A stretch of 64,000 nt of DNA, taken from positions 744,001 through 808,000 of the forward strand of contig JAUFSD010000025.1 of the NCBI GenBank assembly GCA_033030425.1, in the 5' to 3' direction. The translations under genes and the position numbers were made by a program. Below the pieces are notes generated by a model. That model had not been told where the DNA came from. It saw only the letters and a list, made by a program, of their open reading frames with translations, and ran no database searches. Position 1 is the stretch's first letter, and every line of letters starts with the position of its first letter. Source of the stretch: Verpa conica (lineage: Eukaryota; Ascomycota; Pezizomycetes; Pezizales; Morchellaceae). Positions 1-11,300 of the stretch are shown one piece after another.

Positions 1-2847
1 TTCAAAGTCCTAGCTGATGAAGCAGCCCCCGCTACTACACACAGGTTTGAGATCCAATCCTCACTCACGTTCTTGAGGATTCAGACCTTCTGTAAAAAGA
101 TCGGAGTAACTGTTCAGTCGCTCGGGCAGACGTGCTGGGCACTTCTCTTAGCTCATTACCTAGGAGATACAGACATCCTCTTTGGCACCGTTCTTTCTGG
201 AAGAGACTTTGATTCGGCAGATAAAATCGCTTTCCCGGCAATGAATACAGTTCCTGTTCGCGCTATTGTTCATGGAGACTATAAGGATATGCTTCAGTAT
301 ATGCAAGATAACTCTGCAAGGGTCCTCAAATACCAACATACACCTCTGCGCCAAATACAAAAGTTGATAGAGGGCCAGGGCCAGCGTCTTTTTGATACTC
401 TGTTTATTTACCAGCGTGGCCGTGAACCTAGCAAGAGTGACAAGAATACTTTATGGCATTCAATAGAGGGAGCTTCAGATGTTGAGGTGAATCCACTCAT
501 ACCATATAATGATGCTAATGATACTAATGAACCTAGTATAATGTATGCATTGAAATGGAGCATAGTGGGGAAAACCTTGTCTGGAGGAACGCCTGTAAAT
601 CCACTACGCTGACAGCAACCGATTCCGAAAACGTTCTTCATATACTTGATTCACTTCTGACCCATATTGTCAACAACACAAGTCATCCATGCATGACATA
701 CCGCGCTGAAGGGATATCATTTGGTAACATCCCAATGCAGATCCGCCGGCCAACTAGTATCGCAAATCTAAATGGTCTACGAATCGACCTTGATCAAACG
801 GCTACGTTAATCCAAGAAGGCCAAAAAAACATCGAGGACTCAGCAGCAATAATAGCGAAAGAGCATGGAAGAAATCTGTTGGTTGTTTTTTTTACCGGAT
901 ATAATAGTTATGGAGAACCAATAGCAGAGGACCACAGCTTTGTCCAAACCATAGCAACATTCGCCCGACAAGCATTCCCACATTGGTCAATACCATCATT
1001 CATAATCCCTATCAGCAAAATGCCTTACAAGAACAGCAAAATCGATCGGGTGGAGCTAGAGTCATATTTCCATTCAATCCAACCTGATAAACGCGATAGA
1101 TTTGCTATACATGAACAGATCAATGAATGGTCACCCCTGGAACTTGCCTTCAGGCGTATTCTATCAGGCGTTTCTGGATTGCCAGAGGTTGAAATCGAAC
1201 GTAATCAGACTATCTTCCATCTTGGCCTGGACTCAATAAGTGCTATCGGTTTCTCCTCGGCACTCCGAAAAGAGTCCATTTCCCTGAGTGTCGCCGAGAT
1301 TCTTCGCGCAGCTACCATTGAGCGTATGGCTATGATAACAAATACGGCTAACGATGAAACTCTTAAAGTACCTGTGGATACGGAAAATACCTTGAAAAGG
1401 GCACTGAAAGATATCGATACTCAATTAATTCTCGGTGGAATTCCCGAGGATAGTATAGAAAGTATAGCACCTGGAACATCTGGCCAAGTTTACATGCTGT
1501 CCGCATGGAAAAACTCGAATTACACATTATTCATGCCAACATTTACTTTCAAATGCCAAAAGATTGAGCAGTCTCGCGTCTTGTCAGCCTGGGAATCTCT
1601 CGTACGCCAAGAATCAATCCTCCGTACAACCTTCCTAACGACTGAAAGTGAGGATACGCCCTTGGTCCAAGTAACCCTTAGAAATCCGCCAACCCAGTAC
1701 AAATGGTACCAATCCTCAACAGCAAGCAACGCTGCCTTCGTCAATTTCCTCGCATCGCAAGAACAGCAAAAGCCTGTCAGTTTAAAGCACCCTCCCGTTC
1801 GTCTTACAATCCTCACTACGCCAGTAGAAACAATCATTTTCCTCACAATCCACCATGCACTATACGACGGAGTCAGCCTTCCACTCCTACTTGCAAAATT
1901 CCAAGGCTTTCTCGAGGACGATGCAGAACGCCTTCCAACTCCAGACCCAGATGTTCCACGCTTTTTGGACTTTGTGGCATTTGCGCATTTCCAAGATGCC
2001 CAGAAACAGTCTCACTTCTGGAAAGGATATCTTGATGGCGCTGTTTCTACCCTTGTTCCGCTCAATAATCCTAATATACAATATCCAGGTAGGATAGAGG
2101 TATTCCGGCCTGGTGTTCTTAGTAATGTTAGTCGATTGGAGAGCCACTGCCGTATCGAGGGTGTGTCACTCCATTCTATCTTCCTAGCTGCCTACGCAAG
2201 GATTTACTCGCACCACCTTGGCCTCCATGACGGCCCCGTGAAGCAAAGAGAAGATGTTGTGTTTGGGATCTATCTCTCTAATAGACATCTTCCTGTCTCA
2301 AGTCTATCATCCATGGCAGCTCCTACTTTGAACGTTGTTCCCCTCCGAATTAACTCTCCGAGAACGACTTCTCTCATTCAGCTAGCCCGACAGATTCAGG
2401 CGGATTTAGTCGAAATAGGAAACGCCTGCAATGGAGTTGTAGGATTGTGGCAGATTGAAAGGTGGACCGGGGTACAAGTTGACTGTTTCTTCAACTTTCT
2501 CAAGTTACCAGGCGGCCTTGCACAAGATCATAGTTATGAGCTGTCAACCGGGAAAGACCGAATAGTTCTTGAAGAGGTTAAAGTCGATATCAGACCACAT
2601 ATCGGAATCGAGAATATAGAAGTAATTTCAAGAAAATCATGGATGGAGGGTATAAAGGTATATTCAGTCACTCTGTTTTCAAGGTCAACATAAGCTCACA
2701 TGCGTTTAGACAAACCTTGATATTGAAGTTGCTGTCCGTGGTGACCAAGTTGATATTGGGGTATTTTCTTCTGAGAAGAATTTTAGCAACGAAGACGCGG
2801 TTAATACTATTGAATGGATGTGTGACATCGTGACTTGTATTTTGTGA
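1..2847 (+). CDS. sidC: Ferricrocin-type siderophore NRPS (SidC-like), 3' part
   Basis: This is the C-terminal 914 residues of a multimodular nonribosomal peptide synthetase; the 5' part lies outside the window. Exons are 1-486, 537-2657 and 2710-2847. Introns 487-536 and 2658-2709 (50 and 52 nt, GT...AG, CTAAT and CTCAC branch sites) restore frame at both apparent breaks, so the gene is intact here. Order seen: C-terminal half of a condensation domain (DILFGTVLSGRD, NTVPVR), a shortened adenylation-like stretch, a carrier domain with LGLDS (phosphopantetheine serine codon 1233-1235), then a terminal condensation domain with HHALYDG (1851-1871). A T-C ending after an incomplete A region fits the repeated T-C tail of SidC synthetases, which assemble ferricrocin from acyl-hydroxyornithine, Ser and Gly for intracellular iron storage. 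The product assignment is family-level inference; another hydroxamate NRPS is possible. Confidence 0.78.
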
Positions 2848-3475
2848 GTCGGAGCCAGGCTCTGTGGGCAGTATATAAACCTCGAAGTACTAGGGTGTAT
2901 GATTGTAGTAGTTTTTGTCTCGGAAATTTCATATATGCTTTGTATTTCTTCTTTTGTGGGAATTTTTTTATGTAGTAAACTTTATATAGTTCAGTTAAGG
3001 CAATAGTTCTTTATTAAATACATGTACGCTTATAACTGACCACAACCTATCTAACCCTAACCCTAAACTATTCTCTTGTAATATTAACCACACGTGTAGT
3101 ACTATAGTGTCATATATGTATCTACCGAAAAATTATCGATTATTTTAACAGCATTTGACGTTTACCAAATCCCGTGTTGGGAGTGTCTTGAAAGTTATAA
3201 CTCACTAGATTAGCTAAGCCGTATTAGGCTTAGCTGGAATCAAATTCACTGCTTCATATCGTAAACCCTTTGTCTTTTTTGGCCTCATCCCTTAAGTCTT
3301 ATATAACATGAATCAAAAAATCAGTTTATCTTGAATAAAATTCCCAAAGGGCTACGTTACATATAAATAAGTCGAGTAGTGTCCCGAGTCCCTACCATGA
3401 CCAGACAACTACAACAATATCAAATAATACAACTACCAAACACCATTTCCCAAACGCACTCCTGTCAAATTCATA
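2848..3475. other. Intergenic, with a short telomere-like tract
   Basis: AT-rich spacer between the NRPS stop and the small secreted protein. No ORF of note. It contains CTAACCC-type repeats at 3051-3068, about two and a half copies of the TTAGGG-type unit in reverse orientation. Such short tracts occur in promoters as telo-boxes as well as at old chromosome ends, so this does not mark a telomere. Confidence 0.6.
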
Positions 3476-3979
3476 ATGAAACCTACCGCTTTCTCTCTTT
3501 GCTTTTTTATTATATGTGTCATTAAGAGTATAAGCGCACACCCTACAAACCCTACACCAACCCACAACCGTCGTTTCCCGGAAACAGGCACACATTGCAC
3601 ACTCGACGGAGCAAGCAAACTAACAGCGCCGAAAACCGCAGATATGTATATTGCGATCGCACCACTTTTGGCTCCCGGGGCAATATGCGCTACTGTGAAT
3701 AGCATCTGCCCTAAAGAATACAATAATCTATGCATAAGTACGCCGGGGGTCATACAACTCGCTCAATACGGATCCGTTGCCATTGAGATCTCAGGGTTAA
3801 ATGGAAATATGGAGATGCCATGCGCGAATATTGCAGCAGCAATGATTCGCCTTGGTCTCAAATGCCAAACCGACCACAAATTTTCCCCAGGGGAGGGGAG
3901 AATTTCTGGTTATGCTGATTTTAAAGGCCCTGGCGCAAAGGGCTGGGGGAGAGTCACTCTTCGGGCTAACACTATCTAA
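3476..3979 (+). CDS. Small secreted six-cysteine protein
   Basis: The ORF is 167 residues with no intron needed. It starts with a signal peptide: a short basic n-region, a hydrophobic core (residues about 6-17, FSLCFFIICVIK) and a likely cleavage after SISA near residue 21. The mature part has exactly six cysteines (THC, AIC, SIC, NLC, MPC, LKC), enough for three disulphides, and no membrane segment. I recognise no family. Size, secretion signal and even cysteine number fit the small secreted proteins, effectors or wall-associated proteins of filamentous fungi. It stands alone between the NRPS and a MITE cluster, a repeat-rich setting common for such genes. Extracellular location is a prediction; function is unknown. 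Confidence 0.6.
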   Translation: MKPTAFSLCFFIICVIKSISAHPTNPTPTHNRRFPETGTHCTLDGASKLTAPKTADMYIAIAPLLAPGAICATVNSICPKEYNNLCISTPGVIQLAQYGSVAIEISGLNGNMEMPCANIAAAMIRLGLKCQTDHKFSPGEGRISGYADFKGPGAKGWGRVTLRANTI

Positions 3980-4215
3980 GTTCATAAAGTGAGATAGCTA
4001 TCCAGAATCTAATCTGAATATTAGATCCCATATTTAAACCTGTATTACAGGAGGCGAACCATTTTATAGACGAGCGAAACACCTTTAATGTATCTACTTC
4101 TACGATAGTCTATTATTTCAGTTTCATCAGGGAGTAGACCTACATGTAGCTATATATACCTTGTTTAGTCGAAAATATATATACCTTTAATTTAACTGCT
4201 AGTGAGCTCCCCTGT

Positions 4216-5126
4216 ATACGGAGGCCTATAGCGGACAATCCGCCACGCAACGAAAAATGCGAAAATTGAAAATTGAAAATATGAAATTAGCAAACTTAGT
4301 GGAGTGGGAAAGTAAGAGATAGCTTTACTCAGATAGCTATAGCCTCCTGGCTGGGAAGTAACTAGACTAGAGGTGAGTATATAAGGCCCAGGCCTAATTG
4401 GGATGCTACACAGTATTACATAAATATAAAAAAAAGCGGAAATTTGAAAATGGAAAATGAAAATGAAAATGAAAAAATGGAAAATAAGAAATAGAGGCTG
4501 GAAGAGGCTTATAGATTTATATGTTTTTGTGTAGTCCTATATATAATGTTTCTTGCACATCACTGAGGGTCAATATCTAGTATACATGTAGTGTTCGTCA
4601 CGGGGGATTCGGTCCCCCAAACTCTTCGGGGAACCGCGCCAAGAAACCGCCCCGAATAGTGTTCGTCTTGGGGCGATTCGGGGCGGTTCCTAGGCTAATG
4701 GACCCGCCCCGGCCCGGGTTCGGGGCCTGATTTTCGGTGAAGGAACCGCCCCAATGGGGGGATAACTGGTGGGGCCTCGTTGGGGCCACTGCAGTTAATT
4801 AGGTTAAATTTCGGTTAATGGGGGATTTTTAAAGGGCAAACCCGACCCGGCCGGGGAATGGGGCGGTTTGGGGCGGTTTCTTGGCGCGGTTCCCCGAAGA
4901 GTTTGGGGGACCGAATCCCCCGTGACGAACACTACATTTCTGCATAGTGACTGTACTTCTCACTACTAGAGCTCCCATACCTTAAGTAATATACAGCTAT
5001 AGTAGCCATATAGCTATTTATTTATTTTGTTTTCCTTTTACACTAAACTTGCTAATTTCATATTTTCAATTTTTCAATTTCGCATTTTTCGTTGCGTGGT
5101 GGATTGTCCGCTATAGGCCTCTGTAT
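4216..5126. mobile_element. Outer MITE with ~85-bp terminal inverted repeats
   Basis: The left arm 4216-4300 and right arm 5041-5126 are near-perfect inverted repeats (starting ATACGGAGGCCTATAGCGG, matched by the reverse complement of the right end with one change in the first 19 bases). Direct CCCTGT repeats flank the element (4210-4215 and 5127-5132) and probably are the target duplication. The interior has no coding capacity and carries a second element (4591-4932). Without the insert it would be about 570 bp. A degraded piece of the same family lies at 34420-34479. The superfamily is not assigned. Confidence 0.8.
4591..4932. mobile_element. Inner TA-flanked GC-rich MITE
   Basis: A 342-bp element inserted in the outer MITE. 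The ends GTGTTCGTCACGGGGG and its reverse complement continue as an inverted repeat of roughly 60 bp, and TA flanks both sides (4589-4590 and 4933-4934), as for Tc1/mariner-type insertions. The body is strikingly GC-rich (many GGGGCGG/CCGCCCC blocks) against an AT-rich surrounding. Related copies occur at 34738-34964 and, one-ended, at 50193-50294. It has no coding capacity, so it would be mobilised only by a transposase elsewhere. Confidence 0.85.
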
Positions 5127-5132
5127 CCCTGT

Positions 5133-5743
5133 AGACAGCTAGACGTATATACGTTTTTTTTATATATGCTTTTTAAAAAATAAATAAAGACCCCTTCACC
5201 TATAAATAGAATGACCCTGCTGTGTGATACTTAAACATTAATCCATCCTTTAGGGACTGGGGATCGCTCTTCAACGTGAAAATACTTATTCGATTACTGA
5301 AGATATACACCTATCTAGACTAACGTTAGTTGTTGTCCGCTGTTTCATTAAAACACGTTACAAACCAGGCCTCGTATCTGACGTTTAATCTACCATAAGT
5401 AAATGTATTAAATATATATATGTAAGATGGTACGTGTACTTAACATAAGTGATGTCCATTAGAGTCTTCATGCGCCTAACACTTGAATTTGCCGCTGCTG
5501 GAAATTGTGGGGACTGAGACAGAACATTGTGGCTTGTAGCCCGCTACTTAAAGTTGCCCCAACTCATCCCTACTCTCCTCCTCCCTCTTATCCTCCTCTC
5601 TATCCTGTTCATCTCTGTGCCCTAGACTTCCTTGGTCTACTATAACCACCACGAAATCCCATCTAATCAATCTCTCTTTTTCTCATCACCACCATCATAA
5701 TCATTATCATAGCCATTTCTGCTCCACCGGAGTTTACTTTCCC
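5133..5743. other. 5' region of the retropepsin/RNase-H-like gene
   Basis: AT-rich sequence up to about 5560, then a pyrimidine-rich stretch (CTCCTCC, TCTCTC, CACCACCATC) typical of fungal promoters and leaders just before the gene. I see no ORF, RNA gene or repeat in it. Confidence 0.5.
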
Positions 5744-8397
5744 ATGGTCGTAAGTACATCCTTTTCATCACTTCCTAGTGCCACCACTTCTCAGCTCACC
5801 TCTGTTAGTCTGAAATGAAACCTACCGCTCATCAGGTGACTCTCTTCAAGAGTGCTCCTCGAGAATATGTGAACTTGTCTATCGACCCCCCAGTTGTTGC
5901 TGCCTACTATATCGATGAAGGTTTTCACAAAACATGGGTTATACGCAGCAAGACAAAGTTTCAAGATTTTGACGGAAAGGACGGCTTGAAATTTACCATT
6001 TCTGATTACCAGTTTCTACTTCCTCATGTCGAAGCTGTATCTTCCAATGAGCTAGTCGATAGTTTTGGAGATACTGGTGCTGCTGTGGATCTAATCCTCG
6101 GCCAGGACTTTATCAACATCTATTCTGTTCTTTTTTACAAGAGGGACAATTATGGGCTACAATTGAGTAAATCATGTATCAACCGTACCATATGGCCAGA
6201 AAAGTTGACAAGTCGTCTCGATTTTTACACAGCATTCCATTTAAATCACTGCAAAGGAGGTATAGCAGCCTATACAAATATATGCACCCCTTTTAATATC
6301 TGGCGTCCGTATAAACCAAGTTACTGGGACCCAAGGGAAGACATGGGTCTTTCCGCGATGACTTTGGCGATGAGAATTGCAACTCAGATGCCTGTTTCTG
6401 AGGCAGCTCCCGCTATTCACCTTATTACAAGCGATGAATACACTTGTGAGAGGTTCTCTCCCTTCTTGGAAATCAGATATGATGATTTAGAGGCCAGCAA
6501 TGATTTCAAAAATTTAAAGGTGCTCCCAATGAAACGTAACATCATGGAATTTCTCGAATATCGCAAGACGTACGCAGATTACAATGACCTCAATGAATTA
6601 TCGTGTGTTTACATCGATATTCATGGGGCTACGGAGAATATGGAATATGCCAAGGATCTTGCGAGACTTGGTGCTGAGATGTCTCAACTACACTTCAAAG
6701 GCGAACTGCCGTCTCAGCCCCCCGATCAGCAATACTATCACTTCGATAGTCACATTGACGTCTTCACTATTTCCAAAACAAGTACCAATAGGACTCTTAA
6801 GAGTATCCTCCAGGCCTATCAAGAACATAAAAACATACCTATGAAAGAGGAAATCACGTTAAATGATACATCAACTAATAAGACCCCCACCCCTAAAGCC
6901 TATCTAGAAAATAGCATAATAAATAATAAAGCCCCAATTATTAACAGCTCCCCGCAAGGATCCCCAACACAACACAAGACCTTCACCATTGATAGCTCTC
7001 CAGGAAAGAAAGCTCCGACAAATAATGAATTTATAGTCCAACCAGCGAACCCCTATCCAGAAAACCTCAACCCGGTAGAACAGAATAATCCATTACCCTC
7101 CGAAATTCTTGCTATACTACACCGAGTAAAGACCGGTAAAGTAATTTCAACTGAAAAAGATATTATTTGTGAGGTAAATTCTAAACTCCAAGAGATAATG
7201 TCAAAAGAAAGGGATAACGCATCACAAGCCGTCAACCGCCAACGCCAAAACTGTGATATCATTATGGCGGGAGCCTACCGACAATCTGATGAAAGCATTG
7301 AAATTATGAAGAATGCGGCACGCCTCCAGGGATATATTGAGGGATTCTTTGATAGGAATAATGACCATCAAGCCACCCAAAATCGTACTGAGAACCTGAC
7401 ACAAGAGCCCGTTGATCAAACCAGTAATAATACTGTAGATCGCGTCTTGACCGGACCCACTCTTAAAGAGAGTGCGGTGAAATCACCCACCCTAACCACC
7501 ACTCCTATAGTGACTGCGAATACAGCGATGGCTGATGCTAACAGAAGATATAAATGTCACCAGTTGGCAATGGAGAAACTAAAGCTAGAAGGAAAACTTC
7601 TCGCGAAAGAAGAAGCTTCTAACGAAAAAATTTCATCTATCAAATGCCAGTTTTCTAAACTTGGAAAAGTAGGCGACATGCTACATGCTAAAGTACAGGA
7701 CGGCACTCTAAAAGTGAATCATATTTTGAAACACCAAGACGGCATAGAGAACTTATCAAACTCCTCTGAGTCAGTTAGGGACATAGAAATTGATTTAGTT
7801 GTAGAGTCTAGTATGAAAACTAGAAGCGATTGCATTGATGAAATTGATAAGAGTATAGAAACACGGTGGGATCATATGACGGAAAATAAACATGAAATAG
7901 GACCAGTAGACGATTTCAAAATAATAACCAAACAGAAAACAGCACCAATTATTGATTTTTCGGCAAAAAAAAAACTAGCCTTATCAAATAGATACTCGGA
8001 TATCAATGTTTATTCATGTCCACTCCCTTTTATGGATCCCAAAGAAGTTTTTAGCCTCGAAAGCAACGGAGGGATTCCAGAAGTTCGAACTATCGATTCC
8101 CCAAAACACGTCACATTAAAAGATAATGAAGGTACCGGCCTGCTACATACCGCAGACCACGCACCTACTCCTGAAACTCCGACAGATAAGATTAACCCCA
8201 AACAACGTGCGGAGATGACCAATGTGTCAGGAGAAGGGGTAGAAAAAAGTTTAGAGAGGCCTATTATTACCCTTGAACAAGCATTAGAGGCTAGTCCGTA
8301 TTTGAGAAAAACATTAAGTATGTTATTTTACAGCATTGGGGTGAAAGTGGATATTCTTAAAGATGATATAGGTTTAAGGTGTATGCGTGCCGCATAA
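5744..8397 (+). CDS. Retropepsin-like / dead RNase-H-like protein, paralogue A
   Basis: The main ORF is 5815-8397 (860 residues, numbered here from the ATG at 5815). An upstream start is likely: ATG GTC at 5744-5749, a strong GTAAGT donor, a CTCAC branch site and TTAG acceptor (intron 5750-5808) add MVSE in frame. Residues about 20-118 resemble a retropepsin fold ending in LILGQDF (94-99). Residues about 134-290 follow an RNase H layout: DFYTA (136-140), GGIAAYT (148-154), SAMTLAMRIATQM (180-192), IHLITSDEYT (201-210), ENMEYAKDLARLGA (274-287). The catalytic Asp of YTDGS is Ala, the Glu of AEL is Met, and the final Asp is Lys, so it is probably inactive. No reverse transcriptase domain intervenes. 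Residues 350-550 are low-complexity, about 575-660 partly coiled coil, and the end has ITLEQALEASPYLRK (818-832). The product at 41490-45634 shares this order. Function unknown; domestication from a retroelement is inference. Confidence 0.8.
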
Positions 8398-11300
8398 TCA
8401 ATAGTGCAAGCATAAAAGAGTTGAAAATGTCTATTCTGTCAGATGAATATGCAAGGAGAGGATTACAAAGTTTATCTATCTTTTGCAGGAAAAGCCAATT
8501 TTCTTGCTACTAAGGCATCGTTAATAAGTGCTAGACTTATACTACCTACTTGTTTTTTTGCTGATACAAGATTCTTGCTTGCTTTTCTTGAAATTCTACA
8601 AGAAAAGGAAAGCAAAATGTCAATGACAATGATTTTAGATAGAAACATCCCAAAAACTAGCAAGGATTCAAACAAGATGAAGATAGAGACCATCAATATT
8701 TGCTTTAACGTTTGAGTGATTCTACATGGCTATGAATGAGGCCCTAGATCCTCAAATATATTTAATATTCCCTAAATTAAATAAGCCTATGAGCCGAATA
8801 GTGACCATATGTGAGAAACTGATGTGAGAAACCCACTCCGGGCTCCCATATACCTTGAAAAGGTACACCCCCTATCACCTAATGTTTTCTACTAGAAACA
8901 CTCTCTAGATCCGCGAGGATACATTCAAGAAGAAATTAGGAAGATTAAGGGACAAGGGTTAATTTTTTTTTTCGTTTTTACTTTTATTTCTTTGGTCCGA
9001 ATACATTAACCTGGCCAATATAATCAGCAAATTAGAAACGATCAGTAGATGTCCTAGTAGCGAGGATGAGTTACATAAGATATAAAATACACTATAATAT
9101 ACTATATATTAACAAAAATAGTAGCTATATATAGATATTAAGTCGGGGTAAAGATCAGTATTTATCTTTGATTGTAAGTAAGACCTGCTAGCATTCCAAG
9201 AGGAGAAATTTTATCAGTGACAGGCTCCTACTTACATGTAATTACTTAGGCGCGATGTTTGACGCCACTTACCACAAGAAATTTGTCCTCTTGGTAACAG
9301 CCCTTTTACATGTTAGACCCGGGATATCTATGAGGTCAATCCTGGATCCTTAAGACCTAATTCTTAAGTATTTTATACCTCCTTCGAGTAAGACTTAACA
9401 CATCAATCCTGGTTGCTGGGAAAATGTCGGTCCCAGAACCGTGGGACAGTTATTAACGCAGGGATCTTTATTTGGGACATGCCCCGAGACTCTGTTCCTT
9501 GGGACTATTTTGCTTTGTCTTCTGTCCCCTGATGCATCGCCCCACTTTCCAAGACCCACACCAATTCCGCATGCCAGGAGTGACGGTCAACCGAGAAGGG
9601 CCAGGTTTTCAAAAAAAAAAAATTTAGATGGTGGGAAGCCATTGGCTAAGAATCATTCGAGATCACTCGATTGCAGGTACCGATTACGACCGTGAATAAT
9701 TCTCAGTACAGATCAGAAACCTAGGTCACAAATTACCGCCAACCACTGGATTTGATACGATCGTTCGATAGCTTCAAAACTCATCTTACAGATCGCAGGG
9801 GTAATAGACGTAGTTAATCGAATGTACTTATGTATGAAAATTTTCCCGCAAAAAACTATGTTCAGGAGATCTACTTTTCTGGAAATTGCCACCGGAGATA
9901 GCTCTTCCCCTGAAGCCGTTCTTCGGCACGACGTAAGTTGCCGCCAGAAAACACAAGGGTTATGCAACGGAAACCCGAAAATGGCTAACCGAATATTGTA
10001 TCACAGGGCATATACTGCTCTATTACCGGAACTTAATTTGGTGTTTCTTTATTCTACCAACCTTACCACTCAGCCCAGCGAGGTAAAATCACTGAAAACT
10101 CTTAACTTGTACAAATTGCTGAAGATGACGTGTCTATTTCTTGAAATTGTATGGTAGAATAGCCTCTAACCTGAGAAGCAACCCTTAGTTTCGAAATCCC
10201 TTGGCTACATGGGTTGTGTTCTCACCTTCAACTATCCCTGTCAAACAGTCTCTAAAGCACGCAGTCGTGCAACTATCGAAATATGCTGACCCCAGATTTG
10301 GTGCGCATAACTAGGACTAAAGCTTCACCGTATCCTTAGACTAGAAAAGACTGCACTTGGACCACCTGATTCAGAACGCCGCACCTTAATTAGACTACAC
10401 TCTATCTCTCTCTAATAACTCACACTCCGCTTCAGTAGAGGAAATATGTCATAATATAGCAAGCACTGACAGATATAATTCCTCTAAGCACTAGTCGTGC
10501 GATTGCCCTGAGTAAATTCTCCCCGGCTTAATACAACCGTTGGAAAAAACTTTACCGTGTTATCTGAGACCTGCATTAGTGTAAGCTGCAGCCGTCCGTA
10601 GGAGTGTTGTCAATGATTCTAGATTCGGAGTTCCTGTTCGGCGAGCCCGGGCCTCCTATCGGCAGTTCTAACGGCTTGAGCCGAAAGGGCTGCCGGTTGC
10701 AGCAATAAAAATATGCCCTATCGATAGGCACCCGCTTCTACCGATATCCTTAACACGACCACGTATGAAATGGTGATGTATCGAGGAATTCTCACGAACC
10801 CTGTCAAGCATCCGGAAAGCAAGGAAGAGAAAACTTCTATTGGGTCAGCCGACACACTCCAATGATGATATATGTCTCTTACCCTGCGAATGCTTTCTAT
10901 GGATAGTGATGACGGATAAACCTAGTCCAATAGGAGCCCTATGGCCAAACCAAGCTTTCAATAGGCGAGATACGAAAGACAAGGATCTCAACAAATATTC
11001 CAGGTGCATCGGCTCGTCTACGCAAGCGTACGCTTTTACATGATCACTAACCATTAACTAATAGCCGTGATTACATGTATGTAGAGCTAGGTTATGATTT
11101 CTCACGTCCATTTTGGGCCTTCCAATCGTAATTCTATTGATGTAGATTGCTTGAATAACTGTCTAGAGCTTAGAGATTTCTAGAGACCACACGGTAGTGT
11201 ATTAAACCATGAATGTAGGAGGAGGGTCGTAAACACGTTTATATGTTTGCCAAACACTACTTCACCAAACACTAATTAAAGAGTTTTTTAATTTTCTGAT

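Noticed and set aside
555..620. Apparent frameshift in the NRPS
   Set aside because: Intron 487-536 with good splice and branch sites restores frame and the conserved YNVCIEME-type sequence.
2658..2847. Apparent early stop truncating the NRPS
   Set aside because: Intron 2658-2709 joins to the conserved C-terminal DIEVAVR...VDIGVF segment.
3476..5829. Shared ATGAAACCTACCGCT start of the secreted protein and the retropepsin-like gene as a sign of duplication
   Set aside because: Similarity ends at 15 bases and the flanks and proteins are unrelated; coincidence is more likely.
8443..8715. 90-codon ORF after the retropepsin-like gene
   Set aside because: No motif; it is partly made by the AT-rich hairpin at 8575-8615.
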